Counted from the stretch's first letter, positions 43,201-54,893 are shown. The stretch: 64,000 nucleotides of DNA from Trifolium pratense (GCF_020283565.1 NC_060061.1:44181362-44245361), one strand, 5' to 3'. Numbers and translations are program-made. Notes: a model not told the origin generated them from the sequence alone.

Positions 43201-45171
43201 CTTCAAAATAATGCATCCCATATGATTGTTTATACCTGAAGCTCCGTCGTTATTATATGTTTAACTGGTAATTTGACATCAACAGGAAGCGCATCATCCT
43301 TATAGTCAATTTGTCTTATCTCAGAGGAGGCTGCAAGTAACATAACACAAGCAAAATTGTCAATTGTTGGAAAACCAAACTTTCTAATCATACACCTCCT
43401 GTTAACTGGAACGCAATAAAAAGGAGTGAAATCATATGGATGATAAAATACAAAATCCACGCTAGTTATAATCTTCAATACTATAGCAGGTAGGATTAAT
43501 AGGCAGAAATTAACAAAAAATAATATGAGCTATGCAATGAGGTTTGTTAAACCTAATATACTAAGGAGCACTTAAATCTACAAATTTACCTTCAAATGGA
43601 GCATTTTCAGGAATTGCAGGCTGCACACCTTCAATAGCCAACCAATGACTGGTAATTGATGTATCAAGGGGTGCTTTTGGTAAAGGAGCTTCAACCAGCT
43701 ATTCAAATCAAGAAAAATAGTAAGGATATCATATCAAGTAGCAATTCTTCAACTATTTCAATTAGAACAAAATGTCTAGGAGTACCTACAAAACTCTTAC
43801 ATCTTTAATATCCACATCCTTGTCATCAATGTAGAACAAATCCTTGTGCCCAGGAGCTCTTTTGAACCGCGGAGGATCATTAGAGGCAAAACCATATATC
43901 GGCTGATACATAAATGCAAGCATAAGAAAAAAAATGAACCAAAAACAATAAATCAACAACAACTAAGCCTTATCCCACTAGGTATGATAAACGTCATAAT
44001 GTTTTATCATATACAATGTTTATCGGAAAATACATAAGATAAATGGAAACAGAAACAACACAATCAAATCAAAGATACTAACTAATACAAGATTTAGCTC
44101 AAACAGAAACTAAAACAGGAGTTAGCTCAAACATAAACTAAGGCTCTGTTTACTTTGTGAAAACTTTCTCTATTTTCATCTCTTAAAAATTGTGTGCACT
44201 TTTTGAAGATACTAGACTCTTGAAATAAACAATTGTGTGCAGTTTTTGGAAACAGTGAAAATACCAAAAGATTGTTTTCACTATTTCTAAAAATGCACCA
44301 TCTCTAACTAGTATTTCATCTATCCTCCATCTCAATGGCAGTCCCACATCTTCTACTAGCCAGTTAAAAGAAATACATTTTTGAAAATGAACAGAAAATG
44401 TTTTCACAAAATAGACAGGGCTTAAAAATCCCAACTATGTAGCTAAGTTGGTGAGCTAAGAGACACCGAATAAGAATTACGCAAAAGGTTTGAAATTCGA
44501 ACCCTAAAAATTGACATAACCACCAACTTACTAATATTTTCTTGTAAAAAAAAAAAAGAAAGATAAAAAGCTACAAGATTTTCAACTAAAAAAACAACAT
44601 AAAATTGATGACAACTTGAAAAACAACCCTATCAAATAAAAAGTGAAGCAAACACATTATGACCTACAACCGCGATCTAAGCTGCTACATTATGACCTTT
44701 TATGTTGCTCAAACTGTAATGCAATCAAGCCGGTATAGGCCACAATTCTCCGCAATAAATGCCCACCACTGCAATCTAAGCAGTGACATAACCACAACCG
44801 TTCCGTAACCGCTATCTAAAACCCTAAAGGAAAGTAAGCCAAAGCAAAACAAAGTTACCTCTAAATTTCTCAATGCAAGTGCAGCATCAACATCATCAGC
44901 AGTAAGAAAAGTTCTCATTCCATGACGCATACATTTAATCGATTCCTATAAATAAAATTCAAAAACAAACACACAAAAAAGGGATTAAATTAAAATTAAA
45001 GAATCAAAATTGAAAATTGGGGAAAAGGGGGTGTTACTTACTTACCTGCATTATTTCACGAATGCGATATTCAAGATCGGGTGCAAGAGCAAGGGCAACA
45101 TCGGAAGATAAATTAGTGATGCCAATGGTTTGTGCAATAACTTCAATTGTTTCTTTTGGAATCACACTCAT
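40278..45171 (-). CDS. TAF6: Transcription initiation factor TFIID subunit 6 (TAF6)
   Basis: Twelve exons: 45046-45171, 44859-44945, 43801-43902, 43590-43698, 43236-43330, 43006-43143, 42803-42898, 42407-42531, 42003-42135, 41605-41730, 41284-41395 and 40278-40561. All are GT-AG and in frame, giving 510 residues. Residues 1-71 form the histone fold ([18 protein letters not shown] ... [15 protein letters not shown]) that pairs with TAF9. The linker [19 protein letters not shown] follows, then the HEAT-repeat region with [20 protein letters not shown] and [14 protein letters not shown], then a Ser/Met/Gly-rich tail. A nuclear scaffold subunit of TFIID needed for Pol II promoter recognition. Slightly shorter than Arabidopsis TAF6. 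Intron 2 carries a MITE and a SINE. Confidence 0.95.
44142..44421. mobile_element. Tourist-like MITE in TAF6 intron 2
   Basis: Ends GGCTCTGTTTACTTTGTGAA and TTCACAAAATAGACAGGGC are imperfect inverted repeats; TAA and TTA flank it. Related to the element at 17014. Confidence 0.7.
44438..44572 (+). mobile_element. tRNA-derived SINE in TAF6 intron 2
   Basis: TAGCTAAGTTGGTGAGCTAA resembles a tRNA A box, GGTTTGAAATTCGAACCC a B box, and the element ends in an A-run at 44547-44559. A copy in the other orientation is at 55511-55640 (shared 'aacataaccacyaactta'). Confidence 0.7.
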
Positions 45172-45639
45172 CTTGTATTTTTGATTTATTTATAAAGAAA
45201 GAATCTTTAAGAAGTTGAATCAAAGTTAGGGTTTTGGATTTGGTAATGAATGAATTGAATTGAATTGAAGTGTTGTAAGAATGAATGGAGTATTAGGTTT
45301 TCCCACGTTAGGAAGGGAAAAGTGAAGTCAATTATGTTTTCTTGTGTTGTGTTTGTGTTGTGATGTTTTATGTTTGTAATCTAGTTAGTTGCATTGCAAT
45401 CTATTATCAGTGTCTGACAATACAGTACGAGTTTAATTTAAATATAATAAAAAATTTATAAATCAAATCTAAAAAATTTCTAAAAAAGAATCAAATCAAA
45501 AAAATAATAATTATAAAATGCTAGATTTTTTTATCACCACATATGCTTAAGGAGATCAAAACTCTTATCATTTAGATCAATTCATTGTGGTACTGAATGC
45601 GTATTTTAAATTAACATTTAATAAAAATAATTTAATCTT

Positions 45640-46299
45640 GGCAAAATTACACTACTAGTTCTTTATCTTATTTTTTTAAGATTTTGATCTTTTATCTTTT
45701 TTTGTAACGTTTTGGTAATTTATCTCTCAATACGCGACTTTGATCCTTTTTGTCACTTCCGTTTAAGAAGATGTTGATGTGTCAACTCTGTTACTGACTT
45801 GTCAATAAAACTTAAATAAACATTTATCTATGTGGAAATAACATCTTGGCACACTTTCTTACTCTTAAAATCTACAAACAGAGATAAAATTGGTTTCTCC
45901 CAATTTATAAACCCTAAAACGAAAAAGGAGAAATTGCAATTCTCAATGGCTTCAATCTGCATCAGTTCTGCAAATTCCAAAAGCTACAGCAACTCTAGGT
46001 ACGGTACGAGTTTCATTCACAATGATTTGGCCCCAGACTCCTTATGTCAAGTGAAAGCTGTGATTCTTCAATGGGTTTCAACGTTTAGAGGTCTCAAATG
46101 GGTTTCAACGCTTCCACTCTGTGTAAGTAACAGTGTTAAACGGTGTTAATTCCACGTCAGTAACAAAATAGACATAAATAGACACATCAGCATTTTTGTG
46201 CACGAAAATTACGAAAAGGACCAAAGTATTCGTGTATCGAGAGATAAAAGACCAAAACGTTACAAAAGAAAGATAAATGACTTGTAGTGTAATTTTGTC
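45640..46299. mobile_element. Mutator-type element with 9-bp target duplication, possible Pack-MULE
   Basis: TTTAATCTT flanks it perfectly (45631-45639, 46300-46308), the duplication length of Mutator elements. Ends GGCAAAATTACACTAC and GTAGTGTAATTTTGTC begin long inverted repeats of about 170 bp that include 'gtaacgttttgg' and the inverted 'gatgtgtc' words. The 280-bp centre (about 45850-46130) is not inverted, has more balanced base composition, and contains a plant-like leader and an ATG frame. It lies upstream of TAF6. Confidence 0.85.
45945..46149 (+). pseudogene. Possible captured gene fragment inside the Mutator-type element
   Basis: 'aaaccctaaaacgaaaaa' looks like a plant 5' leader, and it is followed by an ATG frame of about 68 codons. 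The frame begins MASICISSANSKSYSNSRY and continues to SVKRC before a stop. The start looks like an organelle-targeted protein. The parent gene is not recognised. Confidence 0.35.
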
Positions 46300-46308
46300 T
46301 TTAATCTT

Positions 46309-47795
46309 TCATTATCCAAGCATATGGGGTAAAGTGGTGGTGACTTGGCGAATTACAAAATTGCTATTGATTGACGGTATAAAATTATTTTATACGCGGT
46401 GCATTTTTTTAATATATAAATGGGGTAAAAAAACAATTACTAAATTACTCAATTTTATGAAAACTACGTTTAGTCTTAGATTTTTAGCCTATATATTGTT
46501 ATCACGGTGGGTATATGTCAATCATGGTGGATCACTATAATTTTAGTGTCTCGGCGGTGATACCAAACATAGACTAAGCGGAGGGAAGGGGAAATGATGG
46601 AGAAGAGCAGAGATTTTAATGTAAAGAAAGAGAGAAATTTTAAAATGTTGTGTTTGGTCATGTAAGAGAAGAGAGAAGATGAGATTTTTTAATCGAAAGA
46701 AGTATAAAATTACTTTGACACCCTTAATATTCCCCATCAACGTGAAAACTCACCGTGGTTTTGAGAAAAATAACATAGTACCAAAACGACTGCATCAAAT
46801 TTTAAACAAGTACTCCAAATTCCTCACTTGTGGAGGAGGGGTAAAATTAGGAAATGAATTCCCTGCAATCAAATTTGACTGCAGGTAATCTCAACCACCC
46901 ATTTTATTTATGTATTTTATTTATTTTGTAAACTTTGGATCTGGAACATTAAACTAGGTGACTGCATGACTGCACAAACAATCTGAATGCACCCAATCCA
47001 TATCCGTAAAATTTAGCTTATGAGAGATTTTGCTCTCTATCTTTCCCTCCCTCCAAAAAAATAAATCAAACGGCTAAAATTTAAAATTATTCATCCCCTC
47101 AATTTTTCTCTAACCAAACAGGTTGTAAGTTTAACCTGAAAGCACTTATCTCTTGGGAATTAATCTTAATAGTATGTTTCCTCAAAATCAGAAAATACAA
47201 CAAAAAGCTCATTTACATTTTTTATAATTGATTCACACTCATAAGTTGTTTGGTTCACTAATAAATTTTATTTTCATTGATAGTTAAATGATTTATAAAG
47301 TAAAACCTTTTATATACACTTTTATCACAGAATGAATGAAATTTGATAATAAAATTGAAAATATAATAAATATATTTTTGTCTGTAGACAGAATAGTAAA
47401 TAAAAATTCATTTGTGCATTTTCGTATTTAGAACCCGTGCCAAACCAGAACTTTGAATATATGCTATGCTATTCAAGCAGCATTATATCAAAGGTTCAAA
47501 ACCAAAAAGAAAAGAACATGACAGTGCACAAGTTATCATTAACAGGCAACTTAAGTTATCATTACATGTCACATTTACTTTCATATACTTTAACAAACAA
47601 AAAGAAATATCAACACTTAAAAAAGATCTCACAATTACAAATCATAGCCTTTCAAGAACTCAATAAATTTCATATCATTGCAAAGTACCAAGAACAATCA
47701 AAGAACCCCGGTTATATATGATATATGTTTCAAGGCACACACATTCAGAAACTTAAACTTGAGGAAAAAGTTTGCGAGATGGGTATTTTTCATAT
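46309..47795. other. Intergenic DNA between the Mutator-type element and SYP5
   Basis: Contains a degraded copy of the 'gacggtataaaattatttta' MITE end at 46374 and a transposon-like GGTATCACCGCC stretch near 46550. 'taaccaaacaggttg' near 47113 may be another relic end. The last part is the SYP5 3' UTR. No gene seen. Confidence 0.5.
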
Positions 47796-49198
47796 CTACA
47801 AATATTTGACCAGAAGCCATATGACAACAACCAAAACCACTATACCAATCACTGATAATAGCATGCACAAGCACGAGCAACCACCTTTGGTGCGTTTGTT
47901 TAAAACTGCCAAGTTCTTCTGCACTCTCTGTTATCACAGCAGACACAGAAAAAGTTAGTTGCAAGTAAACCCTACAATATTGACATATCCCAATTCAAGA
48001 ATTAAAACTTCAAAGGGAAAAGATAACAACTTAATTATTCGAAATGAGATTTTACATGATGTAGACAAATTAAGCATATTGTGATCTTTTCCAATCTCAA
48101 AATGTTTATTTTTCATATATGCCTAAACAAGACTTATGGTCCCAATCCAATACAGAAGTTGTGGTAAGAGTGTTACCCTTAGCCGAGAATCTGTAACCTC
48201 TACATGTTCGTCCAAGTCATCCTAGCAGGAAAAAAGAAGATTCATTTTTCATAAGGATAGAAACATGGACCGCAAAATATTGCCAAAGAAAATTAATATA
48301 GGAGGGGAACATACAATGAGTCTAGTGTGTAGACTAAGCTCTTCATTCACTGCCAATGCAATATGTTTTGTACTTAATACTGTTTCCTCCAATTTCTCAA
48401 GGCCCTCATCTTGCTCTGCTCGAAAAACAGCTTCCGAAATCAATATCCAAAGCACAACTACAAGTTATATATTTCAATGTTCACACGATTCAAAATTAAG
48501 TTACCTTTCATAACTTGCCGTTGCAGACCAACAAGTCCATTATTATCCAAGCCAACAGTTCTGCTCATTGCATCTGGCTTAATTTCAGGCCCAAACAAAC
48601 TATCCCTATTTGCAAAGTTTGACATGTTCAACGTTGAAGCCATTTGGTTAACCTTTGACCTCAAACTTGCAAGATTGTCCTTGCGACGATTCATCTCTTT
48701 GTCAGACCTGTTCATTATTGACAAAGAAACATGTAATGCATTACATCACACACCTTTGCAATTCAAAAGAAAACGTTGACACGTATATTGATAACATATA
48801 TTCTTATCAGTATATCACAAAAGATTTATATTACAATGACAAGAAATAGTAAGATGGAGATAGATCAGGAGGATTCCACAAACATTTTTTCAAAATAAAA
48901 GCCATCATATTACTACAGGACATTGCGCTCAGGTCATCATTGCTTTGCTGTAATAGCACAACTCTTTTATAATCGGGCAAAATACTCACTTTACAGGGAC
49001 CTTTGACAAAAGGGATTGCAAGCTATCCAGTCTGGTCCCCAATATTGTGATCTTCCTTCTTATAGCAGATGCATGACGCTGTGTTTCTGGTCCGGACGAA
49101 GGAAATGAATTATGTTCAGAAATCATGCCAGTGATATCATCGGCAAGTTTCATTGCTTCATTATATTCCTTCATCCATGAGTCTGAAGAAGATGCCAT
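47796..49198 (-). CDS. SYP52: Syntaxin of the SYP51/SYP52 family (Qc-SNARE)
   Basis: Coding exons are 48990-49198, 48505-48707, 48315-48415, 48177-48221 and 47796-47927. They give 229 residues through GT-AG introns. Residues 1-70 form the start of the N-terminal helical bundle (MASSSDSWMKEYNEAMKLAD). MNRRKDNLASLRSKVNQMAS and MSNFANRDSLFGP are hallmark segments. The SNARE motif runs from about 138 to 195, and the C-terminal anchor is LLSVIGIVVLVVVIWLLVKYL. It acts in fusion at the trans-Golgi, prevacuolar compartment and vacuole. Residue 167 is His (codon CAC, 48327-48329) where SYP51/52 proteins have the zero-layer Gln in L-x-L-Q-T-R-L. A 5' UTR intron (49203-50564) precedes the ATG. SYP51 and SYP52 cannot be told apart here. 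Confidence 0.93.
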
Positions 49199-49202
49199 TT
49201 GC

Positions 49203-50564
49203 CTGAAATTAGGTGAAAAAGAAAAAAATGAGAGCCAAATTATGAGAATTTATATAGAAGAAATAATCAACAGAAGTTGCACATTTGTACTTGTTAGATT
49301 TACATTGAACGACACCAAAACGAAACAAAAGATTCCATATAATCAATAATCCAGAAAGTCCATAAATGTTTAGGTAGTTTCCAGCAAGATAAAGAACTTT
49401 TCCAAATAATCTGAGAAGGTTTTTTTGCTGTTGAGGAAACCTATTAAGTGAAAGGAAAACTACAAAGCTAGGAAGACATGGTTGTTAGTTATTACATACA
49501 TAGAGGGGAGAAAAACTATTCTAACCAAGTAGAATCCAGCGACTAACAAAAGAGCATCCCTAAAAACTTACCCTGATTTCTTGTCTTCAATTTTCACCAA
49601 AAGAAAGAACAAAAAGAAGATATTCAAGACACTTTAACAAAGGTATAAAACAAGAACCAAACTTTCTCTGTCAATATGTTAAAATCTCATGCTTGCTCAA
49701 ACATTTAAATGATTAGTATTTTAGTAATACAACCACACCAGTCCTTAGAGTCTGAAATAGATTTACAACATTCTCCTCCACTTCTTGATACATTCCTGTC
49801 TCTAAATCTAATAATTTCTATCAACAAAGCAATCCAGAAAGAAAAATAAGTAACTCATCAAATAAACATCATCAACAACTGCGACCTCCCACCCTTTACT
49901 ACCAAACATTGAACCAACTTTCAATTTAACACCACTCCAACCGAGAGACACCAGCATCCAGATACTTCTTACCCGAAATCAGTGTTGTCAAATAGCGTCT
50001 ATATCCACACTATATCACTATATTGTAGCAGGATTTCAACAAAATGCAATTGTTCCAAAATACACTATTTACTATAAAGTTTTGTCAAATAGCGGCAATA
50101 ACCATGTTATATAGCACCGTTGAAACCACTATTTTCGGCAATCCGGGATTAACAACACTATCCAATATGAATATTCATAAATATATCGACCTCTTAACCC
50201 AGAAAGCCAAACTAATTGCCTCAACAAAAAAATTCCTCTTTCATCTATTCAAATCAACACCACAATAGCTATGTCCCACAAAGTGAAAGAAACTGTTCAA
50301 AGAATCCCTTCATGCTTATCATGATCATACAACAAAAACAATGAAAAATTACAAAATTCCCACCCATCATAAAATCACCAAAAATAACCACCTTTAACAT
50401 CAAAATCAAACACAAAACACATAATTATCCAAAAATAACAACGAAAAACACGAAATTGAGAAAAACTAAACTACCATCCAGCAGCTTGAGAATTACAATT
50501 CAGATCGAAAAACCAAAAACAAATAAAATAAAGGTAGCGATCGTAAAGAGGAATGAAATCTTAC
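49203..50564 (-). other. 5' UTR intron of the SYP5 gene
   Basis: On the minus strand the donor is TAGCTT|GTAAG and the acceptor AATTTCAG|GCAA, four bases before the ATG. The 1.36-kb intron has no coding content or recognised transposon. The leader exon lies just upstream, at about 50565-50640. Confidence 0.65.
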
Positions 50565-50649
50565 AAGCTAATTTTGGAGAAATGAACTTTCTCTGAATTA
50601 GGGTTTGGTAATTGAGATTAATGAGGAACTTTGATGAGATTGATCAATA

Positions 50650-51335
50650 CGATGTCGTTCAAGGAAGGTAGGAAAGTGTGGATTGAATCGTAACGGTGGC
50701 ACCACCGAGCGGCACCGTATGTGGCTGTCGTCGATTACGAAATCTGAATGGAACGGAAAAAGTCGTTGAACGCAGCGTCGTTTATATTGTAGCTTAATGA
50801 ATCTACGTCTACGCGGGTTATTTTTGTTTTGTTTTTTTTGGTGTGTGTATCTCTGTGACAGGTAAAAAAGTGTCATACTTTTGTTATTTTTCTTTCTTAA
50901 TTCTTTATATATGGTTTTTAAATTTAATTATATTTTATTAATCTCAAATTCAAATTAAAAAATAGAATAAATAAAACAAATTGCAAAGGATTAGGATAAT
51001 ATTTATTTTTTAAATCCAACAGATTAGGATAACAATTTTTTATCAAGAAAAAATAACTTTTTTTTTTAATTATCCTCTAATTATTCGGAGAAGGGGCTAA
51101 TATAATCAAAGTTAATCGACTAATCTTTTATTAAATAAAAATAGAAGATTTTTTTTATTTAAGAAGTTACTTCCTCCGTTTTTTAAGTATTTTTTTAAAT
51201 AGTAATATCACATTAGTAAAATGTATTTTGAATATAAAAAAAAATTTTGTATATGTTATGTAAAAAAAAATTAATATGTTATGTACCCAAAAAAATTTAA
51301 AAAGAAAAAACAAACTTTAGTTTTCTGAATATATA
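50650..51335. other. Promoter side of SYP5 and AT-rich intergenic DNA
   Basis: No coding sequence. 51171-51181 shows a stray 'cttcctccgtt' Stowaway-type end without a clear partner. Confidence 0.5.
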
Positions 51336-51703
51336 CTCCATCCGTTCCTTTTTACTTGTCGTTTTTGAAAAAAAAAAAAAAATTAAGAAAATGTATTTTT
51401 GCACATTATCTTCCTATTATACCCTTATTTTAATTCACCAATAATTTTTTTTTCACACACTTTCTCTTTCCAATAAATTTAATATATTATGTACAAAAAA
51501 AAAATGTTACTATGTACCAAAAAAAAAAAACTTTAGTTTTCCAAATATATATTAAATCTTTTACGGTTTCAACAACTACTCCTAAATATTTGAAATTTAC
51601 ACGAGGGTATAATAGACAAAATATAACCTAAAATTATCAAAACGACAAGTAATTTGAAATAAATTTATTTTTCTAAAACGACAAGTAAAAGGAACGGAGG
51701 AAG
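51336..51703. mobile_element. Stowaway-like MITE
   Basis: Ends CTCCATCCGTTCCTTTTTAC and GTAAAAGGAACGGAGGAAG are inverted and flanked by TA; 'ttgtcgtttt' and 'aaaacgacaa' continue the pairing. Confidence 0.85.
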
Positions 51704-51883
51704 TATCATTAATTAGTATTATTGAAAAAAAAAACAAATAACTAAATAATAAAAAGGTAACATCACACATGAAATTAAAATATCTCAATTAGACTTTAAT
51801 TTGTGATAGTTATCCAAAAACATTCTAAACAAAAAATCAATAACTAACTAACTTAAAAGATGAATCAAACTAGAGTAGAGATT

Positions 51884-52327
51884 TCATTCACATTCTCTAT
51901 CACCAATAATCTTCATATTAACCTGATTCATGATATCTCCCAATATCATCATGCACACGTTCTTTAACATCATATTCACCCCTTGTTTAACCAAAATCTT
52001 ATTTTCATATAACATCTTGAGAGAGATTTTTCTATCCACAAGGCAACACATTTGAGGAATGTCATCTTCATTAAATTCAAATGATGAATGTATCATATTT
52101 GTGTCGATACAATTAAGACAAGTAACACCTTCATCTGCAAGTTCATTGATAATAGAATATGATGAAACATATATCTTGTGAACCACGTTACCATATCCAA
52201 CCTCTTCCAACCATAGCCACAATGCAAGAAGTTTCATCGACTCTGCTGGATCTCTTGCAAGCTTGATCACCAAGTATTCATATACCTCCCTTTCATTGTG
52301 GTAAATGAACTCTTTTCCACAGTCCAT
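51884..52327 (-). CDS. Small intronless protein of unknown function
   Basis: 147 codons from MDCGKEFIYHNEREVYEYLV; an ATG six codons upstream falls in AT-rich leader and is less likely. The protein is helical, with no signal peptide or membrane span. Recognisable stretches are KLARDPAESMKLLALWLWLE, then INELADEGVTCLNCI. It resembles a plant-only family of small proteins that I cannot name with confidence. A TATA box lies about 75 bp upstream, and the base composition changes sharply at both ends of the frame, which argues for a real gene. Function is unknown. The Cys pair in TCLNC is not part of a visible zinc site. Confidence 0.7.
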   Translation of the reverse strand: MDCGKEFIYHNEREVYEYLVIKLARDPAESMKLLALWLWLEEVGYGNVVHKIYVSSYSIINELADEGVTCLNCIDTNMIHSSFEFNEDDIPQMCCLVDRKISLKMLYENKILVKQGVNMMLKNVCMMILGDIMNQVNMKIIGDRECE

Positions 52328-52397
52328 TGTAATTTTATTTAGCAATAAAATTAAATAGAAGATGATTTTGAATACAAATGAGTTTGTGTGTACTTGG

Positions 52398-52407
52398 CTA
52401 TTTATAA
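52398..52407 (-). promoter_or_regulatory. TATA box of the gene at 51884-52327
   Basis: Read on the minus strand as TTATAAATAG, about 75 bp before the chosen ATG. Confidence 0.65.
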
Positions 52408-52638
52408 CTAACGAGAATCATAATCGTAGTCAAATTCAACAAATTTTATCTTAAATTTTAATCTCTTAAATTTTTATCTTATCTTATATAATAATTATAT
52501 GCAAATCTAAATATTAGGATTATTGGAACAGAATCATAATTAGTGCCACATTGAAACTCTTCAATAAAATAAAGGTGACTCGGTCAAACTATTTTTTAAA
52601 AGTTAACAAAAGCAGATTAAAAAAAAAAACTCATTGAA

Positions 52639-52899
52639 TCTATATATTTATATTATATTATTATATATAAAGAGGATACACGAGTTTTTGCGTGGACTTT
52701 TCATAATACCAACAATATCCTTGATTTTTTTAGTAGCGAAAAAAAATCTTTTATTAACAAACTCAACATAACATAAGGGTACATCTTTTTTTTAGCAGCA
52801 AATTTTTTTTATTAACAAACTCACTATAACATAAGACATTTTTTTTTGGACATAAGTTAGACACAGGTAGGCGCGGAACGCGCCTGCCTGGGCCGCTAG
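52639..52899 (+). mobile_element. Helitron-like unit A
   Basis: Starts A|TC, ends with GC-rich palindrome GGCGCGGAACGCGCC and CTAG|T, as expected for a non-autonomous Helitron of 261 bp. The interior holds two copies of 'ttttattaacaaactca'. Units B and C follow directly. Confidence 0.7.
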
Positions 52900-53134
52900 T
52901 ATATATAAAAAAGAGGATACATGAATTTTGGTATGGACGTTTCATAATACCAATAATACCATTGAATTTTTTTAGTAGCAATAAAAATCTTTTATTAACA
53001 AACTCACCATAACATAAGACACATCTTTTTTTAGCAGCAAAAATCTTTTATTAACAAACTCACCATAACATAAGACATTTTTTTTTTAATTGGACATAAG
53101 TTAGACACAGGCAAGCGCGCGCCTGACCCACTAG
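52900..53134 (+). mobile_element. Helitron-like unit B
   Basis: Repeats unit A from 'tatataaaaaagaggatac' to CTAG|T with the same internal pair of 'ttttattaacaaactcacc'. It begins right at the end of A and has no separate TC start. Confidence 0.7.
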
Positions 53135-54251
53135 TACTATATATAAAGAGGATTAGAGCTGTCAAAAAGGGTCGGGCTATCGGGCCGGCCCATTAGCCCT
53201 ATCCTTTTACATGGGCCGGGCTTCATAAAAAGGGGGCCGAGCCTTACCGGGTTAGATTTTTTCATGGGCCGTCATAGGCCGGCCCACGGGCTTTTGGGCC
53301 GGCCCCTTAAAGAATTTAAAAAATTATTTTAAAAAAATTTATAATCTTTTTATTGTTATATTTTGGTCCTATTTTTATGCATAAATTTATATATAATTTT
53401 TTATTTTATTTTTGTTGTTTTATTGTTATTATTTGTGTTTTGTTCCTATCTATAATCTGTTTTATTCCTATTTTTAAGCATATCATCATTTTTTTTTTTT
53501 GTGCAATTACAATGAAGGATATAAAACTTGGAATATGGTTATTTTAAGCCTATCACATTTTTATTGTATTTATTTTATATTCTTTCTATATTTTTGTTTT
53601 TTTTTACTTAAATTACAATAGATGAATGAAAGATATAAAACTTGGATTTTTTTTTTGTAGTAATAATAATAATATGACAAAAAATTTATTGGATTAGAAT
53701 GAGATTATTTGTTAGAGATTTGTTTGTTTGTTTGATGAGGATAAAGAGGAAGATATTGTTGTTTGTGAGATTATGTGAGAAAATATAGGGATACGAATTA
53801 CCTTCTTGAAGATTTAGTTGAGAAATATAACATAAATTTAGTAGAATATTTTTTTTTCAAAAAAAAAAATTATGAAAATTAGTGGGCCGGCCCATCGTGC
53901 CATGTAGGCTTTTGCTTATCGGGTCGGGCTAAGCGGGCCGGATCATGAAGTTAACGGGTCGGGCTGACCCGACCCTTTATTTGACCGGGCCCCTCAAGGC
54001 CGGGCCAGGCCGGACCGGGCCGGCCCCTTTGACAGCTCTAAAGAGGATACATCAGTTTTGGTGTGCATTTTCATAATACCAACAATACCCTTGATTTTAT
54101 TTAGTAGCAACAAAAATCTTTTATTAATAAACTCACCATAACATAAGACACATTTTTTTTAGCAGCAAAATTTTTTTATTAATAAACTAACCATAACATA
54201 AGATATTTTTTTTATACATAAGTTAAACACAGACACTGCCTGACCCGCTAG
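53135..54251 (+). mobile_element. Helitron-like unit C, split by a hAT element
   Basis: The same unit as A and B; about 10 bp from its start it is interrupted by the 887-bp insertion at 53154-54040. It resumes with 'aagaggatacatcagtttt' and ends in CCCGCTAG|T. Without the insertion and its duplicated 8 bp it is about 222 bp. Confidence 0.75.
53154..54040. mobile_element. Non-autonomous hAT element with 8-bp target duplication
   Basis: Perfect inverted ends TAGAGCTGTCAAA and TTTGACAGCTCTA; AAGAGGAT on both flanks (53146-53153, 54041-54048). The GC-rich subterminal arms are full of GGGCCGGCCC and GGGTCGGGC words, and the AT-rich core has no gene. Length and flanks fit hAT. Confidence 0.93.
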
Positions 54252-54893
54252 TATACACATAAAAATTAAAGAATTCAAATTACTTTTTTAAAATTTTTTT
54301 GGGGTACAATTACTTTTTTAACTTATTAAAAAAACCTTCTTTAACTTATTAGTTCAAATTTATTATAAACAAAATTATTACATATATTTCAATTTCTCAC
54401 GACTGTGATTGAAAAGAGCCGAAATCACTTAATATTAAAACTGATTTAATCAGATTAAACGGTTTGGTAAACATAGACGGATACCGGTGAAAAAAAAAAT
54501 CAAATTTTTAAGTTTGGTTTATATTTTCGATTTAATCCATTTTGTCTCATCTTAATAAAAGTTAAAATTGATGGATCCATATGCTAAGTACACTTGGCTA
54601 ATTCATGATCTCCCACACAGTACTAAATGATCTGTGCCATCTTAACACCAACTCAACACATCACAGTCACACATCTAAAAAAACAAACAAAATCTAAATT
54701 CCAACACCAACCGATTCAAACCAATCTCCAACAACACTTAACAATAACAACAAATCCAACCCTTTATGTTTCATCACATGGGTATCTCAAAAATTCAATC
54801 TTTCACTCTCAAACAATAAAAACCCATATTCTTTCTTTTCAAGATTCAAAGTTGTTAACTTTATCACTCTCACAACCCTTTTTCCAAAAATCC

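Noticed and set aside
44709..44930. Minus-strand frame as a separate small gene
   Set aside because: It is TAF6 exon 2 read through into intron 2.
50598..50876. Arg-rich minus-strand frame upstream of SYP5
   Set aside because: It overlaps the SYP5 leader exon and promoter and has no family resemblance.
54627..54893. Upstream ATG that would extend the LBP/BPI protein by 89 residues
   Set aside because: The extension is Thr/Gln/His-rich leader-like sequence, and the signal peptide starts at 54894, where family members begin.
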